Origin: Chitinophagales bacterium
GTDB taxonomy: Bacteria > Bacteroidota > Bacteroidia > Chitinophagales > CAIODY01
Assembly: GCA_947449695.1 (NCBI GenBank)
Contig: CANFST010000032.1
Coordinates: 1-34,790, forward strand
Reading direction: 5' to 3'
Length of the DNA: 34,790 nucleotides
The notes under the pieces were generated by a model. It worked only from the letters and a program-made list of their open reading frames with translations, was not told where the DNA came from and made no database searches. The translations under genes were made by a program, and so were the position numbers. Positions 16,199 through 25,621 of this stretch are shown piece by piece (the stretch's first letter is position 1; each line of letters begins with the position of its first letter).

Positions 16199-17437
16199 TT
16201 AATGATATAATTTTTGTTTTGCCCTTTGCACTGCTTTGATCCGCTTCAAGCAGTCAGCCAGATGACTATTTATGATTTTTAATTCGGCTGAAGTGAGCAG
16301 TGAAATTGATTTAGAACGAATGTTTTTATTTTGCTTTGCCAATAGTAATTCGGCATTTAATTTTTTATTTTCATTTGTCGAAATTTTTGTGACATTTTTC
16401 AATTCTTTTTTAATCCGATTGCATTTTGATGAACACAATCTTACAAAATCGTTGTGTCGGTAAAGGAAAGTTTGCATTGAATTCGAAACATCTAAATATC
16501 CTTGAATCAGGCTCTGGTTCTCTTGTTTATAGCGGCGCAATTTTTTGTTTTGCTTTAAAATTTTCTTATCAATGGCTATTACCTTCAAGTGATTTTGCTG
16601 AATAAATTTAAATTGATGCAATAAGGTATCTGTTAAAAATACACCTTTTAAAAATAAGAATTGATTAGTGTAAGATTGTTGGACTTGCCAGTTTTTTTTC
16701 TGCGACTCAAGTGTTAAATCTGAATCCTGAATCTTTAATTTTCGAGCAATGATTATTTTTTTTAAAGCTTCATTACCTTTATTAGTAATGATTTGATAGT
16801 TATCGGTTCGTTGCATCAATGAATCATACGAAGCATTAAAACGGGTTACTTGGGATAGATATTCATCAGTATAGATTTTAACACTATCATTCATTAATTC
16901 GATTTGATGTAAAATTTTAATAGTGTCTTCTGGTTTTGAGTTGGCAGAAAATTTTGTGTTGTAATATTTTAAGCCAGATAAAAATCCGTCAACAGCTTTA
17001 TTGTTTGCTTTGCGGATGGTTTTATTCTTTTGTCGCTGAACATTTAATTTTTTAATATTGATTTTACAAAGTGAAATTATTTTTTTTGAAACCTGCAACA
17101 TAGCCCCGTTCTGACTTTTCAGCATCTCAAAATATTTCACGTTGTAATTGCTTTGTTCGGTTTTAAATCCTACAATCTGTTTTTTCGACCACTTCAAGCT
17201 ATCTGTGGCTTGTTGTGCTAATTGCAGTCCGATATTTAGTTGTAAGGTGTCTTTTGACTCAATCTTTCTTTGTTTCAAAAGTTCATTGAGTGCAGTATTC
17301 ATTTTTTGCTCAGCACCAAAACCAGCAAAATATTTTAACGATAATGTGTCATTTTGATGAATTGTAATAGCTGAAATGCTTTTATTGGCAAGCATTGTAA
17401 GGCACAGCATTAAAAAAAGTAAGTAGCGTTTTTTCAT
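16199..17437 (-). CDS. Hypothetical exported coiled-coil protein
   Basis: I place the start at 17437 (MKKRYLLFLMLCLTMLANKS, a signal peptide) instead of five codons upstream. The 412-residue product is very Lys/Gln/Leu-rich and almost wholly helical, with several heptad-like stretches, for example HLKVIAIDKKILKQNKKL near the middle, and a basic C-terminus. It is predicted to lie in the periplasm or on the envelope. No enzymatic motif is visible and I recognise no family. It reads away from a promoter-like box at 17469-17476 and converges on the preceding gene with a gap of about 97 bases that holds nothing obvious. Confidence 0.7.
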   Translation of the reverse strand: MKKRYLLFLMLCLTMLANKSISAITIHQNDTLSLKYFAGFGAEQKMNTALNELLKQRKIESKDTLQLNIGLQLAQQATDSLKWSKKQIVGFKTEQSNYNVKYFEMLKSQNGAMLQVSKKIISLCKINIKKLNVQRQKNKTIRKANNKAVDGFLSGLKYYNTKFSANSKPEDTIKILHQIELMNDSVKIYTDEYLSQVTRFNASYDSLMQRTDNYQIITNKGNEALKKIIIARKLKIQDSDLTLESQKKNWQVQQSYTNQFLFLKGVFLTDTLLHQFKFIQQNHLKVIAIDKKILKQNKKLRRYKQENQSLIQGYLDVSNSMQTFLYRHNDFVRLCSSKCNRIKKELKNVTKISTNENKKLNAELLLAKQNKNIRSKSISLLTSAELKIINSHLADCLKRIKAVQRAKQKLYH

Positions 17438-17468
17438 TCTTGCAAAAAGCAATTGGCAAAAAATTTAC

Positions 17469-17476
17469 CAAATGTA
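17469..17476 (-). promoter_or_regulatory. TACATTTG promoter box
   Basis: On the minus strand this reads TACATTTG, a match to the Bacteroidota -7 consensus TAnnTTTG, 31 bases upstream of the coiled-coil gene start. I see no firm -33 partner. It lies between that gene and the bshA stop, so the coiled-coil gene need not depend on bshA transcription. Confidence 0.45.
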
Positions 17477-17496
17477 AGCATACAATTTGAGAGGAA

Positions 17497-18639
17497 CTAA
17501 CACAGCGTTTTTTTAAAGTTCTTAAGTACCTCTTCATAATACTTTTCATAAACAGGTAAAATTTTACTCAACTCAAATTCTTTTGCTCTGTTTAAAGCGT
17601 TTTGTTTGAATTCTTGCAACATTAATTCATTGCTTAATAAATCAATGGCGGCATTACTCATTGATTCTACATCACCAACATTTGCCGTGAAACCTGTTAC
17701 ACCATTTACATTCACTTCGGGTAAGCCACCTGCGTTGCTGCTGATTACAGGCACCATGCAAGCCATTGCTTCTAATGCAGCTAATCCAAAGCTTTCGTAT
17801 TCGCTAGGCAATAAAAATAAATCGCACAAGGCCAGTAATTCTTCTAATGCATCTTGCTTACCCAAAAACCTAATGCTGTCGCATATTCCAAGCGTACGAC
17901 ATAATTGTTCAATATGATTTCTTTCGGGGCCATCACCCACCAACAATAATTTAGATGGAATTTTTTCTAATACGCTTTCAAAAATATACACTACATCTTC
18001 TACACGTTTTACTTTTCTGAAATTAGAGGTATGTATTAATATTTTTTCGCCATTCGGTGCAATAGCTTTTTTAAAATGTTCTTTGTTGCTTTTCTGAAAC
18101 CGCTTTAAATCAACAAAGTTGGGGATTACTTTTATTGGCTTTGTGATTTTAAAAGTATCAATCGTTTCTGTTTTTAAATTTTCTGAAACGGTTGTGATGC
18201 CATCTGATTCTTCAATTGAAAAAGCTACCAAAGGTCGAAATGCCTCATCTTTACCAACTAAAGTTATATCAGTACCATGTAATGTTGTGATATAAGGGAT
18301 GCATTTGTTTTTCGAGGCTAAAACTTTTTTTGCCATATATGCAGCTGCTGCATGTGGTATGGCATAATGAACATGCAATAAATCTAAATTTTCGTTTTCA
18401 ATTACATCAACCAATTTGCCTACTAATGCTGATTCATAGGGTGGATAATCGAACAGCGGATAATTGTTTACGGTTACTTCATGGTAAAAAATTCGTTCAT
18501 GAAATGATTCCAAACGTGCTGGCTGCTTATAAGAAATGAAATGTACTAAATGTCCTTTGTCTGCCAAAGCTTTACCTAATTCAGTTGCTACAACGCCACT
18601 TCCTCCGTAAGTCGGATAACATACAATGCCTATTTTCAT
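17497..18639 (-). CDS. bshA: N-acetyl-alpha-D-glucosaminyl L-malate synthase BshA
   Basis: A 380-residue GT4 glycosyltransferase that joins GlcNAc from UDP-GlcNAc to L-malate, the first step of bacillithiol synthesis in the cytoplasm. The N-terminal YPTYGGSGVVATELGKALA loop, LHVHYAIPHA, TTLHGTDITLVGKD and PNFVDLKRF are typical of BshA. The C-terminal donor site has the E-x7-E motif in ESFGLAALE followed by SSNAGGLPEV. Length fits the family exactly and the start is at the first beta strand. No other bacillithiol gene (bshB, bshC) is in the window. It is transcribed alone on the minus strand. Confidence 0.95.
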   Translation of the reverse strand: MKIGIVCYPTYGGSGVVATELGKALADKGHLVHFISYKQPARLESFHERIFYHEVTVNNYPLFDYPPYESALVGKLVDVIENENLDLLHVHYAIPHAAAAYMAKKVLASKNKCIPYITTLHGTDITLVGKDEAFRPLVAFSIEESDGITTVSENLKTETIDTFKITKPIKVIPNFVDLKRFQKSNKEHFKKAIAPNGEKILIHTSNFRKVKRVEDVVYIFESVLEKIPSKLLLVGDGPERNHIEQLCRTLGICDSIRFLGKQDALEELLALCDLFLLPSEYESFGLAALEAMACMVPVISSNAGGLPEVNVNGVTGFTANVGDVESMSNAAIDLLSNELMLQEFKQNALNRAKEFELSKILPVYEKYYEEVLKNFKKTLC

Positions 18640-18705
18640 CTTGTGAAATTAATGTTTGAAAATGATTTTCAACAAAACATTTTTTCAAAAGAAATGTTGC
18701 AAAAA

Positions 18706-19410
18706 TTAAAAATGATAGGCGAATCCTAAGTTGATACCCACCGAGCCATTGTTTACTTTAGGAGCAGAAAAATTACCTACTGAAGATTTAATATTATTTA
18801 AGTCAGTTAATCCAAAAATACCTTTAAAGCCAAATGTGAGTTGAAAATGTTCTGCCGCTTTAAATTGGATACCTATTGCAGCAGTGATGCCAACATCTTG
18901 TTTTACAACATAATTTTTAGCATTCAGATCAGTGGTGGTGGTGGTAACCTTGTTGCCTGATTCCGTTAAGGTAGCGGTTTGTAATAAACTGTAATTTGGG
19001 CCACCCATTACAAAGATTCCATTTCCGTCTTTGCCCGAAACTAATTTCAGCATAATTGGTATTTGGATATAAGTGCTTGAAAATTCGCCATTAATTATTC
19101 CTTTGCTGATGGTGCTGTCCTGATATTTATAGCCTTGCCCGGTGTAATTTAATTCAGCAACTATTCCAAAATGTTTTGTTAAATCAACACCTATTTGCAA
19201 GCCAATACCACCCTTAAATACATTACCGACTGAAGACAACTTATCTTTAGATTTATCTTTCGATACTGAATCAACGGTGCTCCACAATGGATTAGAACTG
19301 TTGAGCCAAACATTGTGCAATCCGCCCTGCAATCCGATAAATAAGCCTTGCGCATGAATGCTAAAAGAAAACAATAATGAAATAAGGAAACTTAAAAAAT
19401 ATTTTTTCAT
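18706..19410 (-). CDS. Outer-membrane beta-barrel (porin-family) protein
   Basis: The 234-residue protein has a signal peptide (MKKYFLSFLISLLFSFSIHA) and then alternating strands with Gly/aromatic ends: GLFIGLQGGLHNVWL, VDLTKHFGIVAELNYTGQGY, IQIPIMLKLV and FQLTFGFKGIFGLTDL, ending GSVGINLGFAYHF with the terminal Phe common to barrel proteins. This is the general Bacteroidota PorT/OmpW-like small-barrel pattern. No specific function can be assigned. Confidence 0.85.
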   Translation of the reverse strand: MKKYFLSFLISLLFSFSIHAQGLFIGLQGGLHNVWLNSSNPLWSTVDSVSKDKSKDKLSSVGNVFKGGIGLQIGVDLTKHFGIVAELNYTGQGYKYQDSTISKGIINGEFSSTYIQIPIMLKLVSGKDGNGIFVMGGPNYSLLQTATLTESGNKVTTTTTDLNAKNYVVKQDVGITAAIGIQFKAAEHFQLTFGFKGIFGLTDLNNIKSSVGNFSAPKVNNGSVGINLGFAYHF

Positions 19411-19509
19411 TCAAAAAATTTTGGTAAAATTATAACGAATAAAGTCGTGTTGGGATTTTTCAGACAAATAATTTGTGAATTTGTTATAAAAGAAAAATAA
19501 AAGACATTG

Positions 19510-20127
19510 TTATTTTTTCTTTGATTGATAATCATATTGTTGTTCAAAATGTTGCATTATCATGTTCTCGGCAGGATATTTTTTTGCATCCCATACATCT
19601 TTCAAGTTTAATCCGTTAGCTAATGCCGAAGCTTGATACATGGCAGCTCTGATAGGGTTTTTAATTGTTTTAAGTGTGCTGTAAACACTATTGCCTGTTT
19701 CTCGGTTGATTAGCAGTATCAATAGTTTGCCTTGAGTATCGTACAAATTTTTCAAAGGCAATTCAAATTTTTGTCGCAGTTCTTTTTCTTTTAACTCTAA
19801 ATATTTTCTGCGTTCATGTCGCGATAATGATGGAAGAGTCGTATTAACTTCATTTAATAATCTGCCTGCTTCTTTCACGTATGGAAAAACTACTTTGATG
19901 TTGTACTTTAATTGGTTAAAACGATAGCGCAAAGTGTCGTTGCTAAAAGTATGTGATGCTGTAATTCCTAGTGTGTTAAAATAAAAATCATATACTGTGT
20001 CACCTTTTTCAACAGTGTAAGTGATGGTATCGAATGCCCTGTTAGAGGTATGTTGTGCATGAGTTTTTGAAAAAAATAAAAATAAAATCACTAGCAAATG
20101 CCAAGATTTATTGAGATGGGCTTTCAT
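19510..20127 (-). CDS. DUF4294 family exported protein
   Basis: A 205-residue protein with a signal peptide ending at about residue 24 (FFSKTHAQ). The body matches the DUF4294 pattern known from Bacteroidota: a Tyr/Arg-rich helix (LRYRFNQLKYNIKVVFPYVK), RKYLELKEKELRQKFE, then LYDTQGKLLILLINRETGNS. Function of the family is not known. It begins 5 bases after the tyrS stop, so it is co-transcribed with tyrS. Confidence 0.85.
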   Translation of the reverse strand: MKAHLNKSWHLLVILFLFFSKTHAQHTSNRAFDTITYTVEKGDTVYDFYFNTLGITASHTFSNDTLRYRFNQLKYNIKVVFPYVKEAGRLLNEVNTTLPSLSRHERRKYLELKEKELRQKFELPLKNLYDTQGKLLILLINRETGNSVYSTLKTIKNPIRAAMYQASALANGLNLKDVWDAKKYPAENMIMQHFEQQYDYQSKKK

Positions 20128-20132
20128 TTGTT

Positions 20133-21410
20133 TTAAACTACTTTAATTAAAAAATAATTTTTTTTCCCTTTTTGAAACAGCAAATATTTTCCACCAATTA
20201 AATTATCGTTTGTAATTGATTGTTGGGTGTTAGAAATTTTTTCTTTGTTCAATGATACACCGCTAGCATCAATCATTTTTTTTGCTTCGCCTTTTGATGG
20301 AAAAATTGAAGTTGTTTCTGATAAAAGATTTACAACATTAATGCCATCTATTAAAATTTGTTTCAAAATTTCAAATTGAGGCACCCCAATAAATATTTCC
20401 TGCCATTCATTTTCATTCAATGATTTTAACGCATCAGCATCGGCATTGCCGAACAAGATTGCACTTGTTTTTTGTGCAATGCTCACATCTTCTTTTGAGT
20501 GAACTAAAGTTGTAACTTCTTTGGCTAATTCATTTTGTAACAAACGTAAATGTGCAGCTTTATAATGCTCTACAATTATATCATTGATTGTCGCCTCGTC
20601 TAAAAACGAAAAAATTTTCAGGTATTTCGCAGCGTCTTCATCGCTTGCGTTTATCCAGAATTGATAAAATTGATATGGGGTTGTCAGTTTTCTATCTAAC
20701 CATAATGCGCCACTTTCCGTTTTGCCAAATTTTGTTCCATCGGCTTTTGTAACCAATGGAGCAGTTATTAAATGTGCATCGCCGCCTTCCATTCTTCTTA
20801 TTAATTCTAATCCAGTTGTCATATTCCCCCATTGGTCACTGCCTGCCATTTGTACTCTGCAATTCTTGTTTTTCCACAACCAATAATAATCGTATCCCTG
20901 AATTAATTGGTAGGAGAATTCGGTAAATGAAATGCCATTTTCCATTCTGCTTTGTACAGAATCTTTTGCCATCATGTAGTTAACTGTAATGTGCTTACCA
21001 ATATCACGTAAAAAAGTAAACACATCCATATCTTTAAACCAATCATAATTATTTACCAATTCGGCTTTGTTACTGCCTGTTTCGAAGTCTAAATATTTTG
21101 ACAATTGTTTTTTAAATGAGGCTACATTTTCTTCTAATTTTTCAATCGATAACAAAGTTCGCTCAGTTGATTTTCCGCTTGGATCACCTATTAAACCAGT
21201 TGCTCCACCAACCAATGCAATTGGTTTATGCCCGCAGCGTTGAAAGCGCATGAGCAACATAATGGGCACAAAATTTCCAATCGTCATTGAAGATGCTGTT
21301 GGGTCAAAGCCGCAGTAGCCGCTGGTTTTATTATCAGTTAAATATTTTTCTACATCAGGTGTACATTGATGCAATTGCCCACGCCATTTTAGTTCTTCAA
21401 TAAAATTCAT
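20133..21410 (-). CDS. tyrS: Tyrosine--tRNA ligase
   Basis: A 425-residue class I aminoacyl-tRNA synthetase of the bacterial TyrRS form. GFDPTASSMTIGNFVP at residues 34-49 holds the HIGH-equivalent (TIGN), followed by GGATGLIGDPSGKSTER. The tyrosine pocket region is YQLIQGYDYYWLW and QMAGSDQWGN. KFGKT at 227-231 is the KMSKS-equivalent loop. The C-terminus is an S4-like RNA-binding domain. Length is normal and all core motifs are present. The start is supported by a promoter-like box 20 bases upstream. Confidence 0.97.
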   Translation of the reverse strand: MNFIEELKWRGQLHQCTPDVEKYLTDNKTSGYCGFDPTASSMTIGNFVPIMLLMRFQRCGHKPIALVGGATGLIGDPSGKSTERTLLSIEKLEENVASFKKQLSKYLDFETGSNKAELVNNYDWFKDMDVFTFLRDIGKHITVNYMMAKDSVQSRMENGISFTEFSYQLIQGYDYYWLWKNKNCRVQMAGSDQWGNMTTGLELIRRMEGGDAHLITAPLVTKADGTKFGKTESGALWLDRKLTTPYQFYQFWINASDEDAAKYLKIFSFLDEATINDIIVEHYKAAHLRLLQNELAKEVTTLVHSKEDVSIAQKTSAILFGNADADALKSLNENEWQEIFIGVPQFEILKQILIDGINVVNLLSETTSIFPSKGEAKKMIDASGVSLNKEKISNTQQSITNDNLIGGKYLLFQKGKKNYFLIKVV

Positions 21411-21430
21411 TCCTTAAAAAATTAGTTGTG

Positions 21431-21438
21431 CAAATGTA
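21431..21438 (-). promoter_or_regulatory. TACATTTG promoter box of tyrS
   Basis: Minus-strand TACATTTG lies 20 bases upstream of the tyrS ATG, inside the 39-base gap after the next gene's stop. A TTTTGG about 24 bases further upstream could be a -33 element but the spacing is longer than usual. Confidence 0.45.
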
Positions 21439-21449
21439 AGCACGAAAAA

Positions 21450-21980
21450 TTACACAGTTTTCCAAAACCAATAATCAGTTTGAGGGGTTGCTCCTAAAGG
21501 GAAATCGTTTGCAATATGTGTGTTTTTAAACCCCATTTTTTTATAAAATTCTTGCGCTCTTATGTTGTATTCCCATACACCTAAGTAAATTTTTTCAAAC
21601 TCCATTTTTTTTGCAATATCCAAAATGTAATCCATCAAAATCTTGGCGGCACCTGAACCATGGGCTTCTTGAGAAAAATAGAATCGTTTCAACTCAACGG
21701 ATTTGTATTTTTTTACATCATCAAAAGGTAAGTGTTTATCAGCCTTTAATCTGCAATATCCAATAGCTTTTTTATGCTGAAAAGCAATGTAAAAAAAATC
21801 GTCTTTATCGTTTAGCTCACTCATCACTTGGTGGTGATTAAAAAATAAATTTAACACATATTGCATGTCAGCTTTAGTGCAAGTTCCATTAAAAGTGTTA
21901 TAAAATGTGCTTCTGCCGAGTTCAGCAATTAATTCTGCATCATTTGATGTGGCTCGGCGAATACTGAGAGTTGAATTCAT
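21450..21980 (-). CDS. GNAT-family N-acetyltransferase (PaiA-like)
   Basis: A 176-residue acetyltransferase. It has an N-terminal IRRATSNDAELIAELG segment, the central strand VELKRFYF, the acetyl-CoA loop with GSGAAKILMD, and the C-terminal WEYNIRAQEFYKKMGF motif. The ending PLGATPQTDYWFWK is reminiscent of PaiA-type polyamine or peptide acetyltransferases, whose tail reads Q-T-D before hydrophobics. The substrate is not certain. It stands between tyrS and maeB, with 60 bases to the maeB stop. Confidence 0.88.
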   Translation of the reverse strand: MNSTLSIRRATSNDAELIAELGRSTFYNTFNGTCTKADMQYVLNLFFNHHQVMSELNDKDDFFYIAFQHKKAIGYCRLKADKHLPFDDVKKYKSVELKRFYFSQEAHGSGAAKILMDYILDIAKKMEFEKIYLGVWEYNIRAQEFYKKMGFKNTHIANDFPLGATPQTDYWFWKTV

Positions 21981-22040
21981 TTTTTATCGGGAATTTCTAT
22001 TTCAAATTATTTGCATTAAAAAAATCAGTAATCATGTGTA

Positions 22041-24341
22041 CTATTTTTCCCTTTTACGATGTTGTGCATCAACAGCCGCAATGGTAACCATGTTCACTAT
22101 TTCACGAACACTGCTGCCCAAATGCAACACATGCACAGGTTTATTTAATCCTAAAACCAATGGGCCAATGGATTCCATCGATTGCCCTAATTTTGAAACC
22201 AAATTGTAAGCAATATTTCCTGCTGCTAAATTTGGAAAGATTAGAACATTTGGTGCGCCACCAGTTGCCAAATCACTGAATGGATAATTGTCTTGCATGA
22301 TTTCTTTATCGAAAGCTACGTTGCCTTGCATTTCGCCATCCACAATCATTTCAGGATGTTTCTCTTTTAAAAGAGCAACAGCCTTACTCATTTTTTCAGC
22401 ATCATCACCTTTCGCACTTCCAAAATTACTGTAACTCAAAAATGCAATTCGTGGTGTAATATTAAATGCTCTCACAGCTGCCGAAGTCAACTCGGTAATT
22501 TCAACTAAATCATCTACCGATGGATTTGAATTTACTGTAGTATCTGCAAAAAATATCGGTCCTTTTTTAGTGATTAAAATATACATGCCTGCAATCTTTT
22601 TCACTTTTGGATGTGTGCCAATAATTTGCAATGCAGGTTTAATAGCATCCGAATAACGCCTTGTAATGCCCGTTATCATTGCATCAGCATCACCTGTTTC
22701 CACCATCATAGCACCATAATTAGTTCGGTCCTTCATCGCTTTTCGGGCTTCGTATAAATTGATGCCTTTGCGTTTTCTTTTTTCAAAAAACAAATCACCA
22801 AATAATTGGCGTTTCTTTTCTGTTGCATTTTCAAGCGTATCAATAATTTCAATTTGCTTGCTTAATTGAAAACTATTTTCTTTTAAAATGGAATGAATTT
22901 TTTGTTTGTTACCCAACAAAATTGGTGTGGCTATGCCTTCATCAAAAACAATTTGCGCAGCACGAAGTATTTTGAAATTATCAGCATCAGCCATCACAAT
23001 ACGTTGCTTATTGCGTTTTGCTTTGTTGGCTATCATCCGCATCAGCTGGTCGTTTTGACCTAATCTTGCAGAAAGTTGCGCTTCATAAGCCGCAAAATCT
23101 TTAATCGGATTTTTTGCTACGCCACTTTTCATCGCAGCTCTTGCAACAGCAGGAGCCACTGTTGACAATAATCTTGGGTCAACTGGTTTTGGAATGATAT
23201 AATTTTTCCCGAACGAAATATTTTTTTCGTTGTAAGCTACATTTACAATATCAGGCACTGGTTGTTTTGCTAACTCTGCCAAAGCCTTTACTGCGGCTAA
23301 TTTCATCGCTTCATTAATTTCAGTAGCTCTCACATCTAATGCGCCACGGAAAATATAAGGGAAGCCTAAAACATTATTCACTTGATTGTTGTAATCACTT
23401 CTGCCTGTTGCCATAATTACATCTGGTCGGGCTTTTAGGGCTTCCTCATATGTAATTTCAGGGTCAGGATTTGCCAATGCAAACACGATTGGATTTTTTG
23501 CCATCACTTTCAAATGCTTGCCAGTAATGGTGTTTCCTTTTGAAAGACCCAACATCATGTCTGCATTTTTCAGCGCATCTTCAATTGATTTTATTTTTCG
23601 TGAAGTAGCAAATTGCTTTTTGTATTGGTCTAAATCTTTTCTATCCGCAGTGATTGCGCCTTTGCTATCAAACATTACAATGTTCTCTTTCTTCGCTCCC
23701 AAAGCCACATACAGCTTGGTACAACTAATTGCCGAAGCGCCTGCACCTAACACTACAATTTTGACTTCATTGATTTTTTTACCCACTACTTCTAATGCGT
23801 TCAACAAACCAGCCGACGAAATAATAGCTGTACCATGTTGGTCATCGTGCATCACAGGAATATTCAATTCCTTTTTCAATCGCGTTTCAATTTCAAAACA
23901 TTCGGGAGCTTTTATATCCTCTAAATTCACACCACCAAAAGTGGGTTCTAAAATTTTTACAGTACGCACAAATTCGTCAACATTTTTGGTGTCGAGTTCA
24001 ATATCAAACACATCAATATCAGCGAAAATTTTGAACAACAATCCTTTGCCTTCCATCACAGGTTTGCCTGCTAATGCACCAATATCGCCCAATCCTAAAA
24101 CCGCAGTTCCATTGCTGATAACCGCTACCAGATTGCCTTTGGCAGTATATTTATAAGCATCATCGGGGGTTTTTGCAATCTCTTTGCAAGGTTCTGCCAC
24201 ACCCGGCGAATATGCCAACGATAAATCTCTTTGTGTTTTATATTCTTTTGAAGGAATGACTTCAATCTTCCCTGGTCTGCCTTTTGAATGATAATCTAAA
24301 GCGTCTTGTTTTTTTCTGTCTTGCAACTTTTGCTTTGCCAT
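22041..24341 (-). CDS. maeB: NADP-dependent malic enzyme with phosphotransacetylase-like domain
   Basis: The 766-residue protein has the MaeB two-domain layout. Residues 1 to about 430 are malic enzyme: SLAYSPGVAEPCKEI, GNGTAVLGLGDIGALAG-like loop, DDQHGTAIISSAGLLNALE, and the NAD(P) site VVLGAGASAISC. Residues from about 435 are a phosphotransacetylase-like domain (RIVMADADNFKILRAAQ, FFADTTVNSNPSVDDL, NVLIFPNLAAGNIAYNL), which in MaeB is regulatory. It converts malate to pyruvate and CO2, making NADPH. Length is typical. A promoter-like box lies 23 bases upstream. Confidence 0.95.
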   Translation of the reverse strand: MAKQKLQDRKKQDALDYHSKGRPGKIEVIPSKEYKTQRDLSLAYSPGVAEPCKEIAKTPDDAYKYTAKGNLVAVISNGTAVLGLGDIGALAGKPVMEGKGLLFKIFADIDVFDIELDTKNVDEFVRTVKILEPTFGGVNLEDIKAPECFEIETRLKKELNIPVMHDDQHGTAIISSAGLLNALEVVGKKINEVKIVVLGAGASAISCTKLYVALGAKKENIVMFDSKGAITADRKDLDQYKKQFATSRKIKSIEDALKNADMMLGLSKGNTITGKHLKVMAKNPIVFALANPDPEITYEEALKARPDVIMATGRSDYNNQVNNVLGFPYIFRGALDVRATEINEAMKLAAVKALAELAKQPVPDIVNVAYNEKNISFGKNYIIPKPVDPRLLSTVAPAVARAAMKSGVAKNPIKDFAAYEAQLSARLGQNDQLMRMIANKAKRNKQRIVMADADNFKILRAAQIVFDEGIATPILLGNKQKIHSILKENSFQLSKQIEIIDTLENATEKKRQLFGDLFFEKRKRKGINLYEARKAMKDRTNYGAMMVETGDADAMITGITRRYSDAIKPALQIIGTHPKVKKIAGMYILITKKGPIFFADTTVNSNPSVDDLVEITELTSAAVRAFNITPRIAFLSYSNFGSAKGDDAEKMSKAVALLKEKHPEMIVDGEMQGNVAFDKEIMQDNYPFSDLATGGAPNVLIFPNLAAGNIAYNLVSKLGQSMESIGPLVLGLNKPVHVLHLGSSVREIVNMVTIAAVDAQHRKREK

Positions 24342-24364
24342 ATTTTTTTAAAAAATGAGAGAAA

Positions 24365-24372
24365 CAAATGTA
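24365..24372 (-). promoter_or_regulatory. TACATTTG promoter box of maeB
   Basis: Minus-strand TACATTTG, 23 bases upstream of the maeB start. A TTTTG at 24389-24393 (minus strand) is a possible -33 element with a 16-base spacer. Confidence 0.5.
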
Positions 24373-24449
24373 GGTGAAATGACTCAAACAAAATAGAAGC
24401 AACAAATTTATTCGTTCTCAAATGTTGTTATCAGATGTATCTTTAAGAG

Positions 24450-25466
24450 CTATAAAATGTTTACTTCTCGTTCTAATTCTACATCAAATTTGTGTTTTAC
24501 ACTTTGCAAAATTTGTTCTGATAAATCAAAGATTTCTGCTCCGGTTGCACCACCATAATTCACAATTACCAAAGCTTGATGCTGATGCACACCGCAATTA
24601 CCAATAGATTTCCCCTTCCATTTACATTGCTCAATTAACCAACCAGCAGCTAATTTTATATTTCCGTTTGAAAGTGAATAATGAGAAATTTCAGGAAATC
24701 TTTTTTGTAATTCTTCAAATTTTCGAAGACTGATTTCTGGGTTTTTAAAAAAACTTCCTGCATTACCTAGTAAATCAGGATTAGGTAACTTAGAACTGCG
24801 TATATTTACTATTGCTTTTGAAATGACCTGAATACTTAAATCTTTAATATTCATTCTATCCAATTCTTGTTCAATGGCGCCATAAGAAGTTTTGAAGTGT
24901 GGCGTTTTATTTAACTTAAAGGTAACTGACGTGATTACAAATTGATTTTTGTATTTATTTTTAAAAACACTGTCTCGGTAACCAAACTCACAATCACTTG
25001 AATTAAATTGTATGACTTTTTTATCAGCAACTGAATAAGCCTCAAGTGAATGGAATACATCTTTTAATTCTACCCCATAAGCACCAATGTTTTGAATTGG
25101 TGCAGCCCCAACGCAACCTGGGATGAGTGATAAATTTTCAATACCCGCCCAATTGTTTTCAATGCAAAATAAAACCAATTGATGCCAGCCAACTCCAGCC
25201 GAAGCTTTTAAATAGACGTGCTTTTCATCTTCGTTTGTTTTTTCAATTCCCAATAATTCATTTTTGATAACTAAACCATCGAAGTTTTTAGTAAATAAGA
25301 TATTACTCCCTCCACCCACAATTAATTTATCAGCATTTGTAAATTCATTTTGGCTAAGTAAATGGGTTAACTCTTGGATTGTACTAATTTTGCTGAACCA
25401 TCTTGCGCTGCAATCAATTTTGAATGTATTAAATGGGAATAACGAAAAATTATTTTCAATTGTCAT
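24450..25466 (-). CDS. murB: UDP-N-acetylenolpyruvoylglucosamine reductase MurB
   Basis: A 338-residue FAD enzyme that reduces the enolpyruvyl group of UDP-GlcNAc to form UDP-MurNAc in peptidoglycan synthesis. I start it at 25466 (MTIENNFSLFPFNTF) and not six codons earlier. FAD-binding motifs are KLIVGGGSNILF and SLIPGCVGAAPIQNIGAYG. FGYRDSVFK carries the catalytic-region Tyr/Arg, and GNAGSFFKNP carries the proton-donor Ser. The long type I form without large gaps is seen. It is separate from any dcw cluster. Confidence 0.95.
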   Translation of the reverse strand: MTIENNFSLFPFNTFKIDCSARWFSKISTIQELTHLLSQNEFTNADKLIVGGGSNILFTKNFDGLVIKNELLGIEKTNEDEKHVYLKASAGVGWHQLVLFCIENNWAGIENLSLIPGCVGAAPIQNIGAYGVELKDVFHSLEAYSVADKKVIQFNSSDCEFGYRDSVFKNKYKNQFVITSVTFKLNKTPHFKTSYGAIEQELDRMNIKDLSIQVISKAIVNIRSSKLPNPDLLGNAGSFFKNPEISLRKFEELQKRFPEISHYSLSNGNIKLAAGWLIEQCKWKGKSIGNCGVHQHQALVIVNYGGATGAEIFDLSEQILQSVKHKFDVELEREVNIL

Positions 25467-25481
25467 AAATCCTAAAAAGAG

Positions 25482-25489
25482 CAAATGTA
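25482..25489 (-). promoter_or_regulatory. TACATTTG promoter box of murB
   Basis: Minus-strand TACATTTG, 15 bases upstream of the preferred murB start. Its position inside the longer alternative coding start supports beginning the protein at 25466. Confidence 0.4.
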
Positions 25490-25560
25490 ATGGATTGTTT
25501 ATTTGCTATAAACGGAAATAGTATATTTATCAACATGAATAAAAAAAAAGGTTAATCATT

Positions 25561-25589
25561 TTGTAAAACAATATTTTAAACTATTTTTG
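25561..25589 (+). promoter_or_regulatory. Bacteroidota-type promoter of the OmpA pair
   Basis: TTG at 25561-25563 (within TTTTG), an 18-base spacer, and TATTTTTG at 25582-25589 fit the TTTG / TAnnTTTG promoter pattern of Bacteroidota. The first OmpA-family gene starts 32 bases downstream after an A-rich leader, as expected for a highly expressed outer-membrane protein. Confidence 0.6.
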
Positions 25590-25621
25590 CCCTTCAAATA
25601 AAACAAACAATATTACCTGAA

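Noticed and set aside
23518-24156. A 212-residue plus-strand open frame
   Set aside because: It lies wholly antisense to the conserved malic enzyme domain of maeB and has no recognisable features; it is a shadow frame.
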